Below are positions 25,371-32,836 of a stretch of 38,017 nucleotides of DNA, one piece after another. The notes below the pieces were generated by a model. The model was not told the origin of the DNA. It did not search any database and worked only from the letters and a program-made list of their open reading frames with translations. The translations under genes were made by a program, and so were the position numbers. Position 1 is the first letter of the stretch. The number at the start of each line of letters is the position of its first letter. Location of the stretch: positions 1-38,017 of the forward strand of contig NZ_BJUK01000036.1 in the NCBI RefSeq assembly GCF_007989625.1, in the 5' to 3' direction. The stretch is from Bisbaumannia pacifica. Lineage in GTDB: Bacteria; Pseudomonadota; Gammaproteobacteria; Pseudomonadales; Halomonadaceae.

Positions 25371-25571
25371 TTACAGGTAGGTGTCAGCGACGACGTGCGG
25401 GGCGTCATCGGGTGCTGCCAGGTCGCGCAGTCGCTCCAGTTGCCGGATACGCCCGCGCTGCTGTTCGGCATGGTGGTCGGCGATCAGCGACTCCACGGCA
25501 TCGGCGCGCTCGGCCTCGATCCACGCCTGTATGGTGCGCCAGGTGTCGCTGTGGCGGTCGATCTCAGCCAT
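25371..25571 (-). CDS. Small phage protein between portal and scaffold
   Basis: The 66-residue, charged, helical product (TWRTIQAWIEAERADAVESLIADHHAEQQ) overlaps the end of the portal gene by eight bases and precedes the scaffold. Tight spacing and typical phage composition support it as a real gene. The family is not recognised; small helical proteins here may assist head assembly. Confidence 0.6.
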   Translation of the reverse strand: MAEIDRHSDTWRTIQAWIEAERADAVESLIADHHAEQQRGRIRQLERLRDLAAPDDAPHVVADTYL

Positions 25572-27765
25572 AGGCGTCGTACCCCATGTTCATGTTGCGC
25601 TGGCGGGCCAGGCGGTCGTTCTGCTGTTCGGTCAGTTGGGCGGCGGCCTTGTCGCGCTCGGTCTGCAGTTTGGCGGCAGTCTTCTGCATCTCGGCTTCGA
25701 GCTTGCTGCTCTCCAGCTGCAGCTTCGTCTCGAGTTCGCGCATGGTGATGCCCTCCTTGAGGGCCAGTTCGGCCATGCGCGCCTCTTGTTGGCTCTGCAG
25801 CTCGGCGGCCTTGTACTGCTGTTCCCACTGCTGCTGCTGGGCCTTGAGCTGCATCTCCTGCTGCGCCTGCTGAGCGCCCAACTCGGCCTGCTGCTGCTTG
25901 AGTTGCAGTTCGGCCATCTTCAGCTGCGTCTCGGGGTCGCCCTGCTGCTGACGGGCCTCCTTCTGCTGCTGAATCTCGCCATCGGACAGGGTGATGTTCT
26001 CGTAGGGCACCTCAAGCGCTTTGGCGATCTCGCGGTCGATGCCAGACCAGTCGCGGCGCATGGCCAGCTCCGGATTGCCGGCCGAGATATTGGCGTATAC
26101 CAACAGGTTCTCCTGCTGCTTCTCGCGCACCAGCAGCGCACCGGAGCCTCGGGCATCCACGGTGTAATCGCCCTTGACCGCCGGGTCCTCGCCGTACTGC
26201 ATGTTCCAATCGTAGAAGCGGGTGATGGTGGGCCGGGTGATGTCGTCGTCCCAGTTCTTCACTGCACGCCGCAGCACGATGTTGGCCGAGTTCATCAGCA
26301 TGGCCATGCCGCTCGAGGTCTTGGTGACGTGGCTGGCCTGCTCGCCCTGGGCGATCAACGGCAGGTTGGTCTCCTCGTCGGCCAGTTGGCGAGCCATGTT
26401 GAAAATGGCGGCCAGCTCCGCCTGGTGGTTCGGAATGGTGAAACTTGCGAAGGCCTCGCGCACATCACGCTGCTTGTCCTTGAGGAAGTAGAGCTTCTTC
26501 TTGCCCGGCTGGCTCGACCAGGTGCCGTCAGCGGGCTGGATGATCTCGCGATTGGCGACGATGATGTCGCTTGTACTCGCGCCGGCGTTGTCCATCATCA
26601 TGCGCCAGGCGGCATTGATGACACGCTGCGGCTGCCGCATCAGGTAGGGGATGCCGAAGCCGAAGATAGCGCTCTCGTCCTTCTCCCAGCAGAACACGCT
26701 GTAGGGGCGCTCCTCGGTGTCCATGGGGTTTAGCACCACCTTGAGCACGAAGTTGCCGGAGAAGAACACCACCGCTTCGATCTCATCGTCGATCTCATCG
26801 ATCTCGGCCTCATCCAGGCTGTCGCCGGCCTCCTCCATGGCATCGATCAGCTCGCTCTTGCTGACCGGGCCATGGTACTCCCACACCTCGTACTTGGTGT
26901 CGCTGCTGATCGAGTCCACCCCGGTAATAGCGCGGATGTCGTTGGTGTGGTCCTTGGCGATCTGGGTGTTGTCCTTGCCGCCCTTGACCACCTCGCGGAT
27001 CTGCGTGGGCAGGGTGCCAGGTAGGCGAGCAAATTCGCGCAACTGCCGCTTGGTCCACAGGTGACGCTCGAAGAGGAACTCGCACTCATCGATGGTGCGC
27101 GCGCTCATGTCAGGGAAGAAATCCCAGGGATCGACGCGCTCGGCCGACGGCTCCAGCGCCTCCTCGATGGTCAGAACTGAGGTGCCGTCTTCCATCGTGT
27201 CCCAGCGCTTCTTGGTGCGCCCCACGATCACCGGCCCCTTGATCACACCGGTGCCGATCAGCGCCGCGTCGTGGATCACGTCGCGGCATTTGATCTGGTA
27301 GCGCCCCTCCTTGAGCTGATCATCGATCTCGGCCTGCATCGCCTCGGCTTTCTTCTTCGCCTCGCGCTTGATCGCCTCGGCCTGCTGGTAGGCGTCTAAC
27401 GCCTCCCCATTGGGGCCGGCCATCTGCTCGCCAGGCTCGATGCCATCCAGCTCCGGCACCGGAGTGGGACGAATGCCCCAGTTGCGGTCGTCGGTAGGGA
27501 ACAGCATGTCCTGTAGCCGCGCCTCAGCGGCATTGGTCTTGTTACGGGTGATGTTGACGTAGACGCGGGAGCCCTCGGCCTTGTCGAGGTTGGCCGAGGT
27601 CTGCAGGTCATACTCGCCATGGTACTGGCGGATGTCCTCCAGCCAGCGGGTCTCCAGGCTGGCACGCTGCTGCACCTGCTCGTGGGCCAGGCGCGATAGG
27701 CGGCGACCGAACACCTGCAGGCGCTCGGCGGCCAATTCTTGGTCGTCTTGATCGGTCGGATGCAT
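25564..27765 (-). CDS. Portal protein
   Basis: The 733-residue protein forms the dodecameric DNA gate at one capsid vertex. It has the portal start RLQVFGRRLSRLAHEQV, the segment SRVYVNITRNKTNAAEARLQDMLFP and a central beta/helix core (DAALIGTGVIKGP, WDFFPDMSA). Its C-terminus is an unusually long glutamine-rich helix (about 605-725), like the barrel of P22-type portals. The start at 27765 has only one Shine-Dalgarno candidate, GAGG five bases upstream, and it lies inside a GUGA-loop hairpin. It follows the terminase gene with a 25-base gap. Confidence 0.88.
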   Translation of the reverse strand: MHPTDQDDQELAAERLQVFGRRLSRLAHEQVQQRASLETRWLEDIRQYHGEYDLQTSANLDKAEGSRVYVNITRNKTNAAEARLQDMLFPTDDRNWGIRPTPVPELDGIEPGEQMAGPNGEALDAYQQAEAIKREAKKKAEAMQAEIDDQLKEGRYQIKCRDVIHDAALIGTGVIKGPVIVGRTKKRWDTMEDGTSVLTIEEALEPSAERVDPWDFFPDMSARTIDECEFLFERHLWTKRQLREFARLPGTLPTQIREVVKGGKDNTQIAKDHTNDIRAITGVDSISSDTKYEVWEYHGPVSKSELIDAMEEAGDSLDEAEIDEIDDEIEAVVFFSGNFVLKVVLNPMDTEERPYSVFCWEKDESAIFGFGIPYLMRQPQRVINAAWRMMMDNAGASTSDIIVANREIIQPADGTWSSQPGKKKLYFLKDKQRDVREAFASFTIPNHQAELAAIFNMARQLADEETNLPLIAQGEQASHVTKTSSGMAMLMNSANIVLRRAVKNWDDDITRPTITRFYDWNMQYGEDPAVKGDYTVDARGSGALLVREKQQENLLVYANISAGNPELAMRRDWSGIDREIAKALEVPYENITLSDGEIQQQKEARQQQGDPETQLKMAELQLKQQQAELGAQQAQQEMQLKAQQQQWEQQYKAAELQSQQEARMAELALKEGITMRELETKLQLESSKLEAEMQKTAAKLQTERDKAAAQLTEQQNDRLARQRNMNMGYDAYG

Positions 27766-27768
27766 CGG

Positions 27769-27780
27769 CGCCTCACGGCG
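27769..27780 (-). repeat. GNRA-loop hairpin, copy E (holds portal Shine-Dalgarno)
   Basis: CGCC-GTGA-GGCG on the transcript strand, four base pairs with a GUGA loop, three bases before the portal ATG. GAGG across the loop and 3' stem is the only ribosome-binding site in range, with spacing five to ATG. This copy is the clearest case of the hairpin acting at a start. Confidence 0.75.
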
Positions 27781-27790
27781 TGGAATGGGA

Positions 27791-29314
27791 TCAATAGCCA
27801 GTCACCGGGTCGGCGACAACGGCATCGAGCACGGCGTCGTCACGGCGGCGTACCGGCTCAGCGAAGGTCAGGGCCAGGGCATCACCGGCATCAGGGGAGC
27901 GCAGGCCACGCTTGCGCATATCCTCCTTGCTCTCGAGTATCCGGCGCTGGTTGCTGTCGTAGCGGTAGCGAGGCCCGCACACGTCGGCATGCAAAACATC
28001 GCTGTCAGGGATCATCACTGGCATGGTCTCGTCAGCCAGCCAATCGCGCATCTCCCACCACATCTCGGCACGCTTGTTGCGGAAGCGTTCAGGATCACCG
28101 GCTGCGCCACCGAAGTTCACCGCTTTGATGATGTCGCCGTGCCCTAACTCCTCGAGCCGATCCACCACCCCCGCACCAATGCCGCCCACGTCGATGGCCA
28201 CCTGGGCGGGCTTCTCGCGCTTGATGATCGACGCGACGATGCCGGCAATCTCCATGGTGCTGCGCTTGCGGTGGGTCTCCAGACTATAGGCGGCGCGGTT
28301 TCGACGACGGATGATGGCCGTGCCATCGTCACCGAAGCGTGCAGGATCCACGCCGATCTTCAACGGGCCGGTTCCCAGGCACTTGTACTTGCGGGCTGCC
28401 ACTACCGCGTCAGGCTGGATCAGGGTGTCGCCGCCAGAGACCTGGAATGCCTCTTGGGCGGTCATCGGGTATTCCTGCTTGAAGGCGCTGGTCCCGTCGA
28501 TGCCATCGGCGGAGAGCTCAGCAATCTTGAAGCGCCGGAACTGCAACTGTTCGTCGTCCAGGCCATAGACCCGGGCCAGCCGCTCTTCCTCGCTGGTGTG
28601 GCTGAAGCCCTCCGGCACCGGCTTGCGATACTCCGGCTGCCAGTACCAGGGCACGAAGATCGCCAGGTACTCGCTGTCGCCAGCCTCTGCCGCCTGCCAC
28701 TGCTGGTGGAAGTAGTTGCCGATGCCGTTGGCGGTGGACTCGAGGATGACCTCGGTGTCCGGCGCGTCGGGTATCGCCTGCATGACACCCTTGGCGTGCT
28801 CCGAGGCATGCGGCCAGAAGGCCACCTCGGAACCATGGAAGTACTGGATCGTGGTCCCGCGGCCTACGGACTTGTTGCCGGCAGTGCCGACTTTGTAGCC
28901 GCTATCCAGACGATCAAACACTAGCTCCTTGGCATTGCTCGCCCCGGTGGAGGGCTTGATCAGCAGCGGGCAGTGCTCGTGATAGCGCTCAGCCATCTCG
29001 AACAGTGCTGCCGTTGACTCGGCCTCGTGGGTCAGGATGAAGGCTCTCACCCCCTTGCGATGACTCACCAGCCAGTAGAAGCGCCCCTCAGTGTAGGTCG
29101 AGGCGCCCTGCTGCCGGCCCTTGAGGATCAGAACCCTCACCTTCCCGGTCTGGCGCTTCTGCTCCTCTATGCAGGCATGGATATGCTGCTGGGCCTTGTT
29201 GAGCTGGAACGACTCGACTTTTCCTGACTTGGAGCGGATCTTCAGGCACCGCGGTGCGTAGTGCTCGAAGTCGTCTCGCAACCGGCGGCGGATCTCAAGC
29301 TCACGCGGGGTCAC
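27791..29314 (-). CDS. terL: Terminase large subunit
   Basis: The 507-residue packaging ATPase/nuclease has a Walker-A-like loop KGRQQGAST (residues 65-73; no lysine before the serine, as in several terminase families). The Walker B/coupling motif is VILESTANG (about 189-197). A C-terminal RNase-H-fold nuclease domain carries the acidic residues D323 (GVDPARFGDD), D375 (AIDVGG) and D475/D478 (SPDAGDAL). The GTG start at 29314 overlaps the terS stop by four bases, and GGAGG lies seven bases upstream inside terS. It pairs with the portal immediately downstream. Confidence 0.93.
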   Translation of the reverse strand: MTPRELEIRRRLRDDFEHYAPRCLKIRSKSGKVESFQLNKAQQHIHACIEEQKRQTGKVRVLILKGRQQGASTYTEGRFYWLVSHRKGVRAFILTHEAESTAALFEMAERYHEHCPLLIKPSTGASNAKELVFDRLDSGYKVGTAGNKSVGRGTTIQYFHGSEVAFWPHASEHAKGVMQAIPDAPDTEVILESTANGIGNYFHQQWQAAEAGDSEYLAIFVPWYWQPEYRKPVPEGFSHTSEEERLARVYGLDDEQLQFRRFKIAELSADGIDGTSAFKQEYPMTAQEAFQVSGGDTLIQPDAVVAARKYKCLGTGPLKIGVDPARFGDDGTAIIRRRNRAAYSLETHRKRSTMEIAGIVASIIKREKPAQVAIDVGGIGAGVVDRLEELGHGDIIKAVNFGGAAGDPERFRNKRAEMWWEMRDWLADETMPVMIPDSDVLHADVCGPRYRYDSNQRRILESKEDMRKRGLRSPDAGDALALTFAEPVRRRDDAVLDAVVADPVTGY

Positions 29315-29844
29315 TCGAGGGCCTCCAGAGCCTCCTCGTGGCTGATGGCCAGGCCACCGGAAAGCTCGCGTTGCTCCTTGAATGCCTGAACATCGACGTG
29401 CTTACCGAGCAGCTCTAGGTTCTTCACCTTATCCGGCCACTTGATCTTCTTCAGCAGGCCCGTCATCTCTCGCTCGTCGCCGCTCCCTTCCCACAGCTCC
29501 TGAACGTCGAGCCCGGAGAGCGTCAGACGCCAGGCTCGGGGCCACTGCTTCACCGGCAGGATGCTGCCGTCATCGGCGAGGATGTCGGCCACGTCCATCT
29601 GGTCGATCTCCACCAGGCGCTGCAGCACATAGGCGGCGTCGATCTTGGTGGCCTCGGAGCGCTCGGCCTTGCCGGCCGCGATGGCATCACGAACTGACGG
29701 TTTCTGTAGCAGCTGATACGCCGTCTCACTGGCTCGTTTCTCGCTGTAACCGGCGCGGATGGCGGCCTGGGTGGCATTGAGGTCAACGAGGTATTCCTCG
29801 ACGAAGCGTTCCTGCTTGGGGGTCAGTTTGCGTGCCATAGTCAT
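29311..29844 (-). CDS. terS: Terminase small subunit
   Basis: The 177-residue protein has the Terminase_2-type N-terminus LTPKQERFVEEYLVDLNATQAAIRAGYSEKRA, a helix-turn-helix that binds packaging DNA, and a helical oligomerisation region. A GUGA-loop hairpin lies just upstream, and its GAGG (spacing about ten to the first ATG) is the only Shine-Dalgarno in view. ATG codons at 29844 and 29838 are both possible starts. It is coupled to terL. Confidence 0.9.
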   Translation of the reverse strand: MTMARKLTPKQERFVEEYLVDLNATQAAIRAGYSEKRASETAYQLLQKPSVRDAIAAGKAERSEATKIDAAYVLQRLVEIDQMDVADILADDGSILPVKQWPRAWRLTLSGLDVQELWEGSGDEREMTGLLKKIKWPDKVKNLELLGKHVDVQAFKEQRELSGGLAISHEEALEALE

Positions 29845-29852
29845 ACTGCGCG

Positions 29853-29864
29853 GCCCTCACGGGC
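29853..29864 (-). repeat. GNRA-loop hairpin, copy F (upstream of terS)
   Basis: GCCC-GTGA-GGGC on the transcript strand with a GUGA loop, eight bases before the terS ATG. It shares the full 18-base core with copy D. GAGG within it is the only ribosome-binding candidate for terS. Confidence 0.75.
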
Positions 29865-29879
29865 GGCGCCTCCATTTGT

Positions 29880-30137
29880 TCAGAGCGTGATGGTCTCATC
29901 CACTCTTGAGATGCTGCCGCGGGGATCCATCAGCAGCAGGTAGCAGGCTGCGATCGGAACACCGTTTTCGTCTCGCAAGTGGCAGGACAGATACGACTCA
30001 TCTCCCCGCCTGCCTACTGGCCCGACGATTCGAGCGCTCTTCACCTGGAGGTCAGGGAAGTGGCACTCAGCGATGAAGGATGTCGCATCAGCGAACATGC
30101 CTTCGCCAACATCTGTGATTGCGAGCAATGCTTCCAT
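29880..30137 (-). CDS. Small phage protein of unknown function
   Basis: The 85-residue product (ATG at 30137, GGAG five bases upstream; a GTG at 30143 is also in frame) is beta-rich, with a CHFPDLQVKSARIVGPVGRR core and YLSCHLRDENGVPIAACYLLLMD. No family is recognised. It lies between terS and the Tad2-like gene, in an accessory pocket that often carries phage counter-defence or regulatory genes. Coding potential is supported by codon use and spacing. Confidence 0.55.
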   Translation of the reverse strand: MEALLAITDVGEGMFADATSFIAECHFPDLQVKSARIVGPVGRRGDESYLSCHLRDENGVPIAACYLLLMDPRGSISRVDETITL

Positions 30138-30163
30138 GGGCACTCCATTGAATAGGGCCCAGG

Positions 30164-30175
30164 CGTCTCACGACG
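30164..30175 (-). repeat. GNRA-loop hairpin, copy G
   Basis: CGTC-GTGA-GACG on the transcript strand, four-base-pair stem and GUGA loop. It is the nearer of two tandem hairpins in the 30,138-30,232 gap, about 26 bases before the ATG at 30137. Confidence 0.65.
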
Positions 30176-30195
30176 TGCCGGGCGGGGGCGGGCGG

Positions 30196-30207
30196 CGCCT
30201 CACGGCG
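30196..30207 (-). repeat. GNRA-loop hairpin, copy H
   Basis: CGCC-GTGA-GGCG on the transcript strand with a GUGA loop. It lies 20 bases from copy G in the same gap and 25 bases after the Tad2-like stop. The core is the same as copies E and I. Confidence 0.7.
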
Positions 30208-30232
30208 TGGCCCTATCCCATAGGGGATTCGG

Positions 30233-30475
30233 TCAGGCCTTAGCCTGGTGGTGTTCGGTAGTTGTGGGGTCGGCCAACAGCTCCCAATCGTCGCGGAAGG
30301 TGAACGACAGGGTGTAGTCCATGTCCTCGGAGCCGCGCATGTCGATGACCTCGCCCTTACGGGTGTGCATCAGCACTGTCTTGCGCTCGTCGTCCCAGGT
30401 CCAGTAGCCGCCCCACTCGGGCAGCGTCACGGCATAGCCACGCTTCATGTAGGCAAATGCGGCTTGGAAGTGCAT
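30233..30475 (-). CDS. DUF2829 / Thoeris anti-defence Tad2-like protein
   Basis: The 80-residue product starts MHFQAAFAYMKRGYAVTLPEW, then GGYWTWDDERKTVLMHTRKGEVIDM and DWELL. This is the layout of DUF2829 proteins: an N-terminal helix, a conserved W in a short beta segment and a C-terminal DW motif. Some members, named Tad2, sequester the cyclic signal of Thoeris defence. GGAGG lies eight bases upstream. Family placement is by pattern; anti-Thoeris activity is inferred only. Confidence 0.6.
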   Translation of the reverse strand: MHFQAAFAYMKRGYAVTLPEWGGYWTWDDERKTVLMHTRKGEVIDMRGSEDMDYTLSFTFRDDWELLADPTTTEHHQAKA

Positions 30476-30478
30476 GGC

Positions 30479-31369
30479 TCAGGCCTCCCCGCGGTGCAGC
30501 TGCTCGCGCAACAGGTAGCCCTCCAGCATCCAGATCTTCTCCCGGGCGTTTCTCCGGGCGATCTCCCGGCCCAGCTCAGGGTCGAAGTTCTCGGGGCTGG
30601 CACAGGCGCTCTCGCCGGTCACGGTAAAGCCGTTCTCCAGGCGCAGCAGGCAGACAGTTACGGTGGTGCCCGGGAAGACGTGATAGTCCTCGCCGATGAT
30701 CTTGGCGTCCAGGGCATCCGGCGTGACGCGCGGCGCGTTCAGCCCCTTGGCCTGGATCTGCTGCTCGACTTGCTGGTCATCGTTCATGATGCTCACCTTT
30801 TCATTCACCCAGGCCGCCACCAGGGGCGCCCAGTGACCCAGGGCAGGCTGTCGAAATGCCCCAGAATGACCCAGGGCGGGAAATGGTTGGCGGTCGGTGT
30901 CCCAGTTGGTCACCAGGGGCTGGCCCGAGGCGAATCCGTGGCGGCCGGCGGCGCCCCATCCGTGAAGATCCCGGAACGGGTTGGCCACGCTGACGAACCG
31001 CCCCCAGGCTCGGCCCAGGCTGACAATCCAGTCATCGCGGTTGTGCAGGCAAAGCACCGGGAGATGCTCGGGCCATTCGGTGTCTCGGCGCAGGGCCGGC
31101 TGGATGCAGACCACGGCCGATACTGGCGCCCCGCGCTGGACAAGATGCCAGGCGATCAGGCAGCCGTTGCTATGAGCTACCAACACGTCGCCGGCCGCGA
31201 TCAGCGGCAGCAACTCGTCCACGGTGTTCTCGTTCACCCAGCGCAGCCGGAATAGGAACGTCCAGCCGTAGTCGTGACGCCGCGGCCTGGGCATCCACGG
31301 CGCCAAGCGCCCCACCGAGCCCCGGCCACCGTCGCTGACGTTGAATCCGTGGATCAGGTGGGTGGCCAT
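30479..31369 (-). CDS. Alpha/beta hydrolase fused to N4 Gp49/Sf6 Gp66-family domain
   Basis: The first ~190 residues look like an alpha/beta hydrolase: HLIHGF at the N-terminus, nucleophile S67 in LVAHSNGC, acid D112/D113 in LHNRDDWIV, and H179 in ALGHWAPL, in the proper order. From M195 the rest is a Gp49/Gp66-family phage protein (ITPDALDAKIIGE-like start, TVTVCLLRLENGFTVTGESAC, IARRNAREKIWMLEGYLL). The two are in one frame with no stop. An internal ATG at 30787 has AAGGTGA just upstream, so a separate 102-residue Gp49 protein may also be made. No substrate can be named. The gene lies in the accessory pocket next to the Tad2-like gene. Confidence 0.75.
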   Translation of the reverse strand: MATHLIHGFNVSDGGRGSVGRLAPWMPRPRRHDYGWTFLFRLRWVNENTVDELLPLIAAGDVLVAHSNGCLIAWHLVQRGAPVSAVVCIQPALRRDTEWPEHLPVLCLHNRDDWIVSLGRAWGRFVSVANPFRDLHGWGAAGRHGFASGQPLVTNWDTDRQPFPALGHSGAFRQPALGHWAPLVAAWVNEKVSIMNDDQQVEQQIQAKGLNAPRVTPDALDAKIIGEDYHVFPGTTVTVCLLRLENGFTVTGESACASPENFDPELGREIARRNAREKIWMLEGYLLREQLHRGEA

Positions 31370-31372
31370 GCT

Positions 31373-31696
31373 CTACTCCTGAAATCGCTCCTGGTCCTCA
31401 ATCGCCTGCTCGATATCAATCACCGCACCATCGGGCAGCTCGGCGAGGCGCCGAGCGATCTCATCGGCAATCGCCTGGTCAGCGTCAGTACAGAGTCCGC
31501 TGGGTGGATACCCCGGAACCTGAGAGCGGATAACCGCCAGCAGTACGGCGCGACGCTCGGGGCTGGCTTCGGCGCAGTAGTTGGACTGGCGATCCTTGAT
31601 GGCCTTGTATGAGCCGTCCAACGGAGTGTCGATGGAGGCACAGGCGGACAGGCCCAGCAGGGCGGCGCCGGCCAGGGCAGTGCGGATGGGCTTCAT
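31373..31696 (-). CDS. Small lipoprotein, possible outer-membrane spanin
   Basis: The 107-residue product starts MKPIRTALAGAALLGLSACAS, a lipoprotein signal with lipobox LSAC and cysteine 19. The mature part has two further cysteines (NYCAEAS and GLCTDAD) and a helical acidic tail. AGAGG lies seven bases upstream of the ATG. It closes the lysis cassette, where a lipoprotein spanin component is expected, but it lacks the usual proline-rich o-spanin look, and no separate inner-membrane spanin is evident. Confidence 0.6.
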   Translation of the reverse strand: MKPIRTALAGAALLGLSACASIDTPLDGSYKAIKDRQSNYCAEASPERRAVLLAVIRSQVPGYPPSGLCTDADQAIADEIARRLAELPDGAVIDIEQAIEDQERFQE

Positions 31697-31744
31697 GGAA
31701 TTACCTCTGCGGAATGAGCCGGCATGACCGGCTGGGGATCAAGA

Positions 31745-32101
31745 TCAGCTACTGCCGCTCTGCAGCAGATCGGCCAGCACCTTGCCGACGGTGGAGGCCG
31801 CGGCGCCGAGAATGAGCATCCCGACGGCAGCCAAGGCCGACCAGCGGCCCATAAGGGCCCGGTGCTGCTGCTTGCCAGTCTTGTCGGCAACGGCCACCAA
31901 CAGCTCCAGCTCGCGGAGACGGTCGCTGTGGTCATCGACCCGTGCCTCGAGCTTGCCCATCTCGGTGGCGTGGGTGTTCTGCCGCTCCTCCATCCGCGTG
32001 AGGCGGTCGAGGATCTGGGCGTTTAGTTGGCGCAGATCGCCGAGCGATGTCTCGATGCGGTCGAGCTGCGATCCATGCTCTCGAACTTCCGTCATGGTCA
32101 C
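31745..32101 (-). CDS. XhlA-like coiled-coil membrane protein (lysis)
   Basis: The 118-residue product has an N-terminal coiled-coil (about 5-72, repeated LDRIETSLGDLRQLNAQIL and MEERQNTHATEMGKLEARV) and one C-terminal membrane helix (about 88-112, LAAVGMLILGAAASTVGKVLA). This is the layout of XhlA-type holin-associated proteins. The GTG start at 32101 overlaps the endolysin stop by four bases; ATG at 32095 is an alternative. It probably takes part in lysis with the endolysin. Confidence 0.65.
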   Translation of the reverse strand: MTMTEVREHGSQLDRIETSLGDLRQLNAQILDRLTRMEERQNTHATEMGKLEARVDDHSDRLRELELLVAVADKTGKQQHRALMGRWSALAAVGMLILGAAASTVGKVLADLLQSGSS

Positions 32102-32664
32102 GCCGCCCCCTCGCCAGGCGGCGCCTTGGCGACACGGTCGTACCAGTCGCGGTCATCGGTGGCGAGCTTGCCACCAGCCTCGACGTAGGCCCGCGCCAGG
32201 GTCTCGATACTGTGCTCGTGTTGACCGTACCCAGCGCCCGGCAGGCTGGCCCATATGTTCCGGCAGCGCTCGATGGCCAGCGAGAACCGGCCGCCCTGGA
32301 TCGCCGGAAGCGCCCGCTGCTCGCGGAGCTGCTGGATGGCGTAGCGATCCTGGGAGACAGGGCCAAAGTCAGGCAGGCCGAGCTGGTCGCGGTAATGCGC
32401 CCAGTAGCGGGACAGGATCTGGTAGCGACCTGCCGCCGTGGACCACAGCCCAGGGGCATACTCGATGGCGTCCTGGCGCCGCGGCAGCGGGTGATCGGCG
32501 TAGCTGGCGAAGCGCTCGACATCGCCGGGCAGCGAGCCCACCAGCACGTCGTAGCCGTCGTCGCTCTCGGCGAGCATCTCGGGGCCGATCTCAGCACGGG
32601 CGAGCGTATCGAGGAATGCGCAGACGTTCTCGCCGCCGGCTTGGTCAGGAGTGATACGGGGCAT
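32098..32664 (-). CDS. Lambda-R-type endolysin (lytic transglycosylase, GH104-like)
   Basis: The 188-residue protein has the lambda R/GH104 pattern: AFLDTLARAEIG with catalytic-type E25, DGYDVLVGS, SYADHPLP, STAAGRYQIL, FGPVSQDRYAIQQL and a terminal NIWASLPGAGYGQ. These enzymes cleave peptidoglycan glycan strands. No signal or signal-arrest sequence is seen at the N-terminus, so it needs a holin for release. GGAG lies five bases upstream and a GUGA-loop hairpin just beyond. Confidence 0.88.
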   Translation of the reverse strand: MPRITPDQAGGENVCAFLDTLARAEIGPEMLAESDDGYDVLVGSLPGDVERFASYADHPLPRRQDAIEYAPGLWSTAAGRYQILSRYWAHYRDQLGLPDFGPVSQDRYAIQQLREQRALPAIQGGRFSLAIERCRNIWASLPGAGYGQHEHSIETLARAYVEAGGKLATDDRDWYDRVAKAPPGEGAA

Positions 32665-32675
32665 AGGGTCTCCGG

Positions 32676-32687
32676 CGCCTCACGGCG
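32676..32687 (-). repeat. GNRA-loop hairpin, copy I (upstream of endolysin)
   Basis: CGCC-GTGA-GGCG on the transcript strand, GUGA loop, 11 bases before the endolysin ATG. The gene's own GGAG lies between hairpin and start. The hairpin follows directly after the second tandem terminator. Confidence 0.7.
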
Positions 32688-32691
32688 TGAG

Positions 32692-32726
32692 AAAACAGGA
32701 AGGCCCCACCGGGAACCGGCAGGGCC
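32692..32726 (-). terminator. Second tandem terminator before lysis genes
   Basis: On the minus strand an 11-position stem (32726-32716 with 32712-32702, including wobble pairs) with a three-base loop is followed by TTCCTGTTTT. It lies between the Q-like gene and endolysin, matching a lambda tR'-type terminator that late antitermination must overcome. Confidence 0.6.
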
Positions 32727-32737
32727 CAGAAATGCGA

Positions 32738-32761
32738 AAGGCCCGCCGTGTGGCGAGCCTT
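32738..32761 (-). terminator. First tandem terminator before lysis genes
   Basis: On the minus strand AAGGCTCGCC pairs with GGCGGGCCTT around an ACAC loop (ten pairs, one of them a wobble), followed by TTCGCATTT. The T-tract is weaker than in the second terminator. Together they would block read-through from the early genes into lysis genes. Confidence 0.55.
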
Positions 32762-32802
32762 AAAAAGTTGGCGGCTGTTAAGTGCGCAGCACGCCCAGCC
32801 TA

Positions 32803-32815
32803 GGTACAGAGTACC
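32803..32815. repeat. Short perfect inverted repeat GGTAC-N3-GTACC
   Basis: Five-base arms with a three-base spacer, overlapping the -10 of the candidate late promoter. It could be an operator or a coincidence; nothing else in the sequence decides. Confidence 0.35.
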
Positions 32816-32836
32816 CCTCAACCCGACACTAATCAA
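32808..32836 (-). promoter_or_regulatory. Candidate pR'-like late promoter
   Basis: On the minus strand TTGATT (32836-32831) and TACTCT (32813-32808) are spaced by 17 bases. The -35 overlaps the stop of the Q-like gene, and the tandem terminators start about 45 bases downstream. The -10 keeps T1, A2 and T6 of the consensus. The arrangement equals lambda pR'; promoter activity is inferred. Confidence 0.4.
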
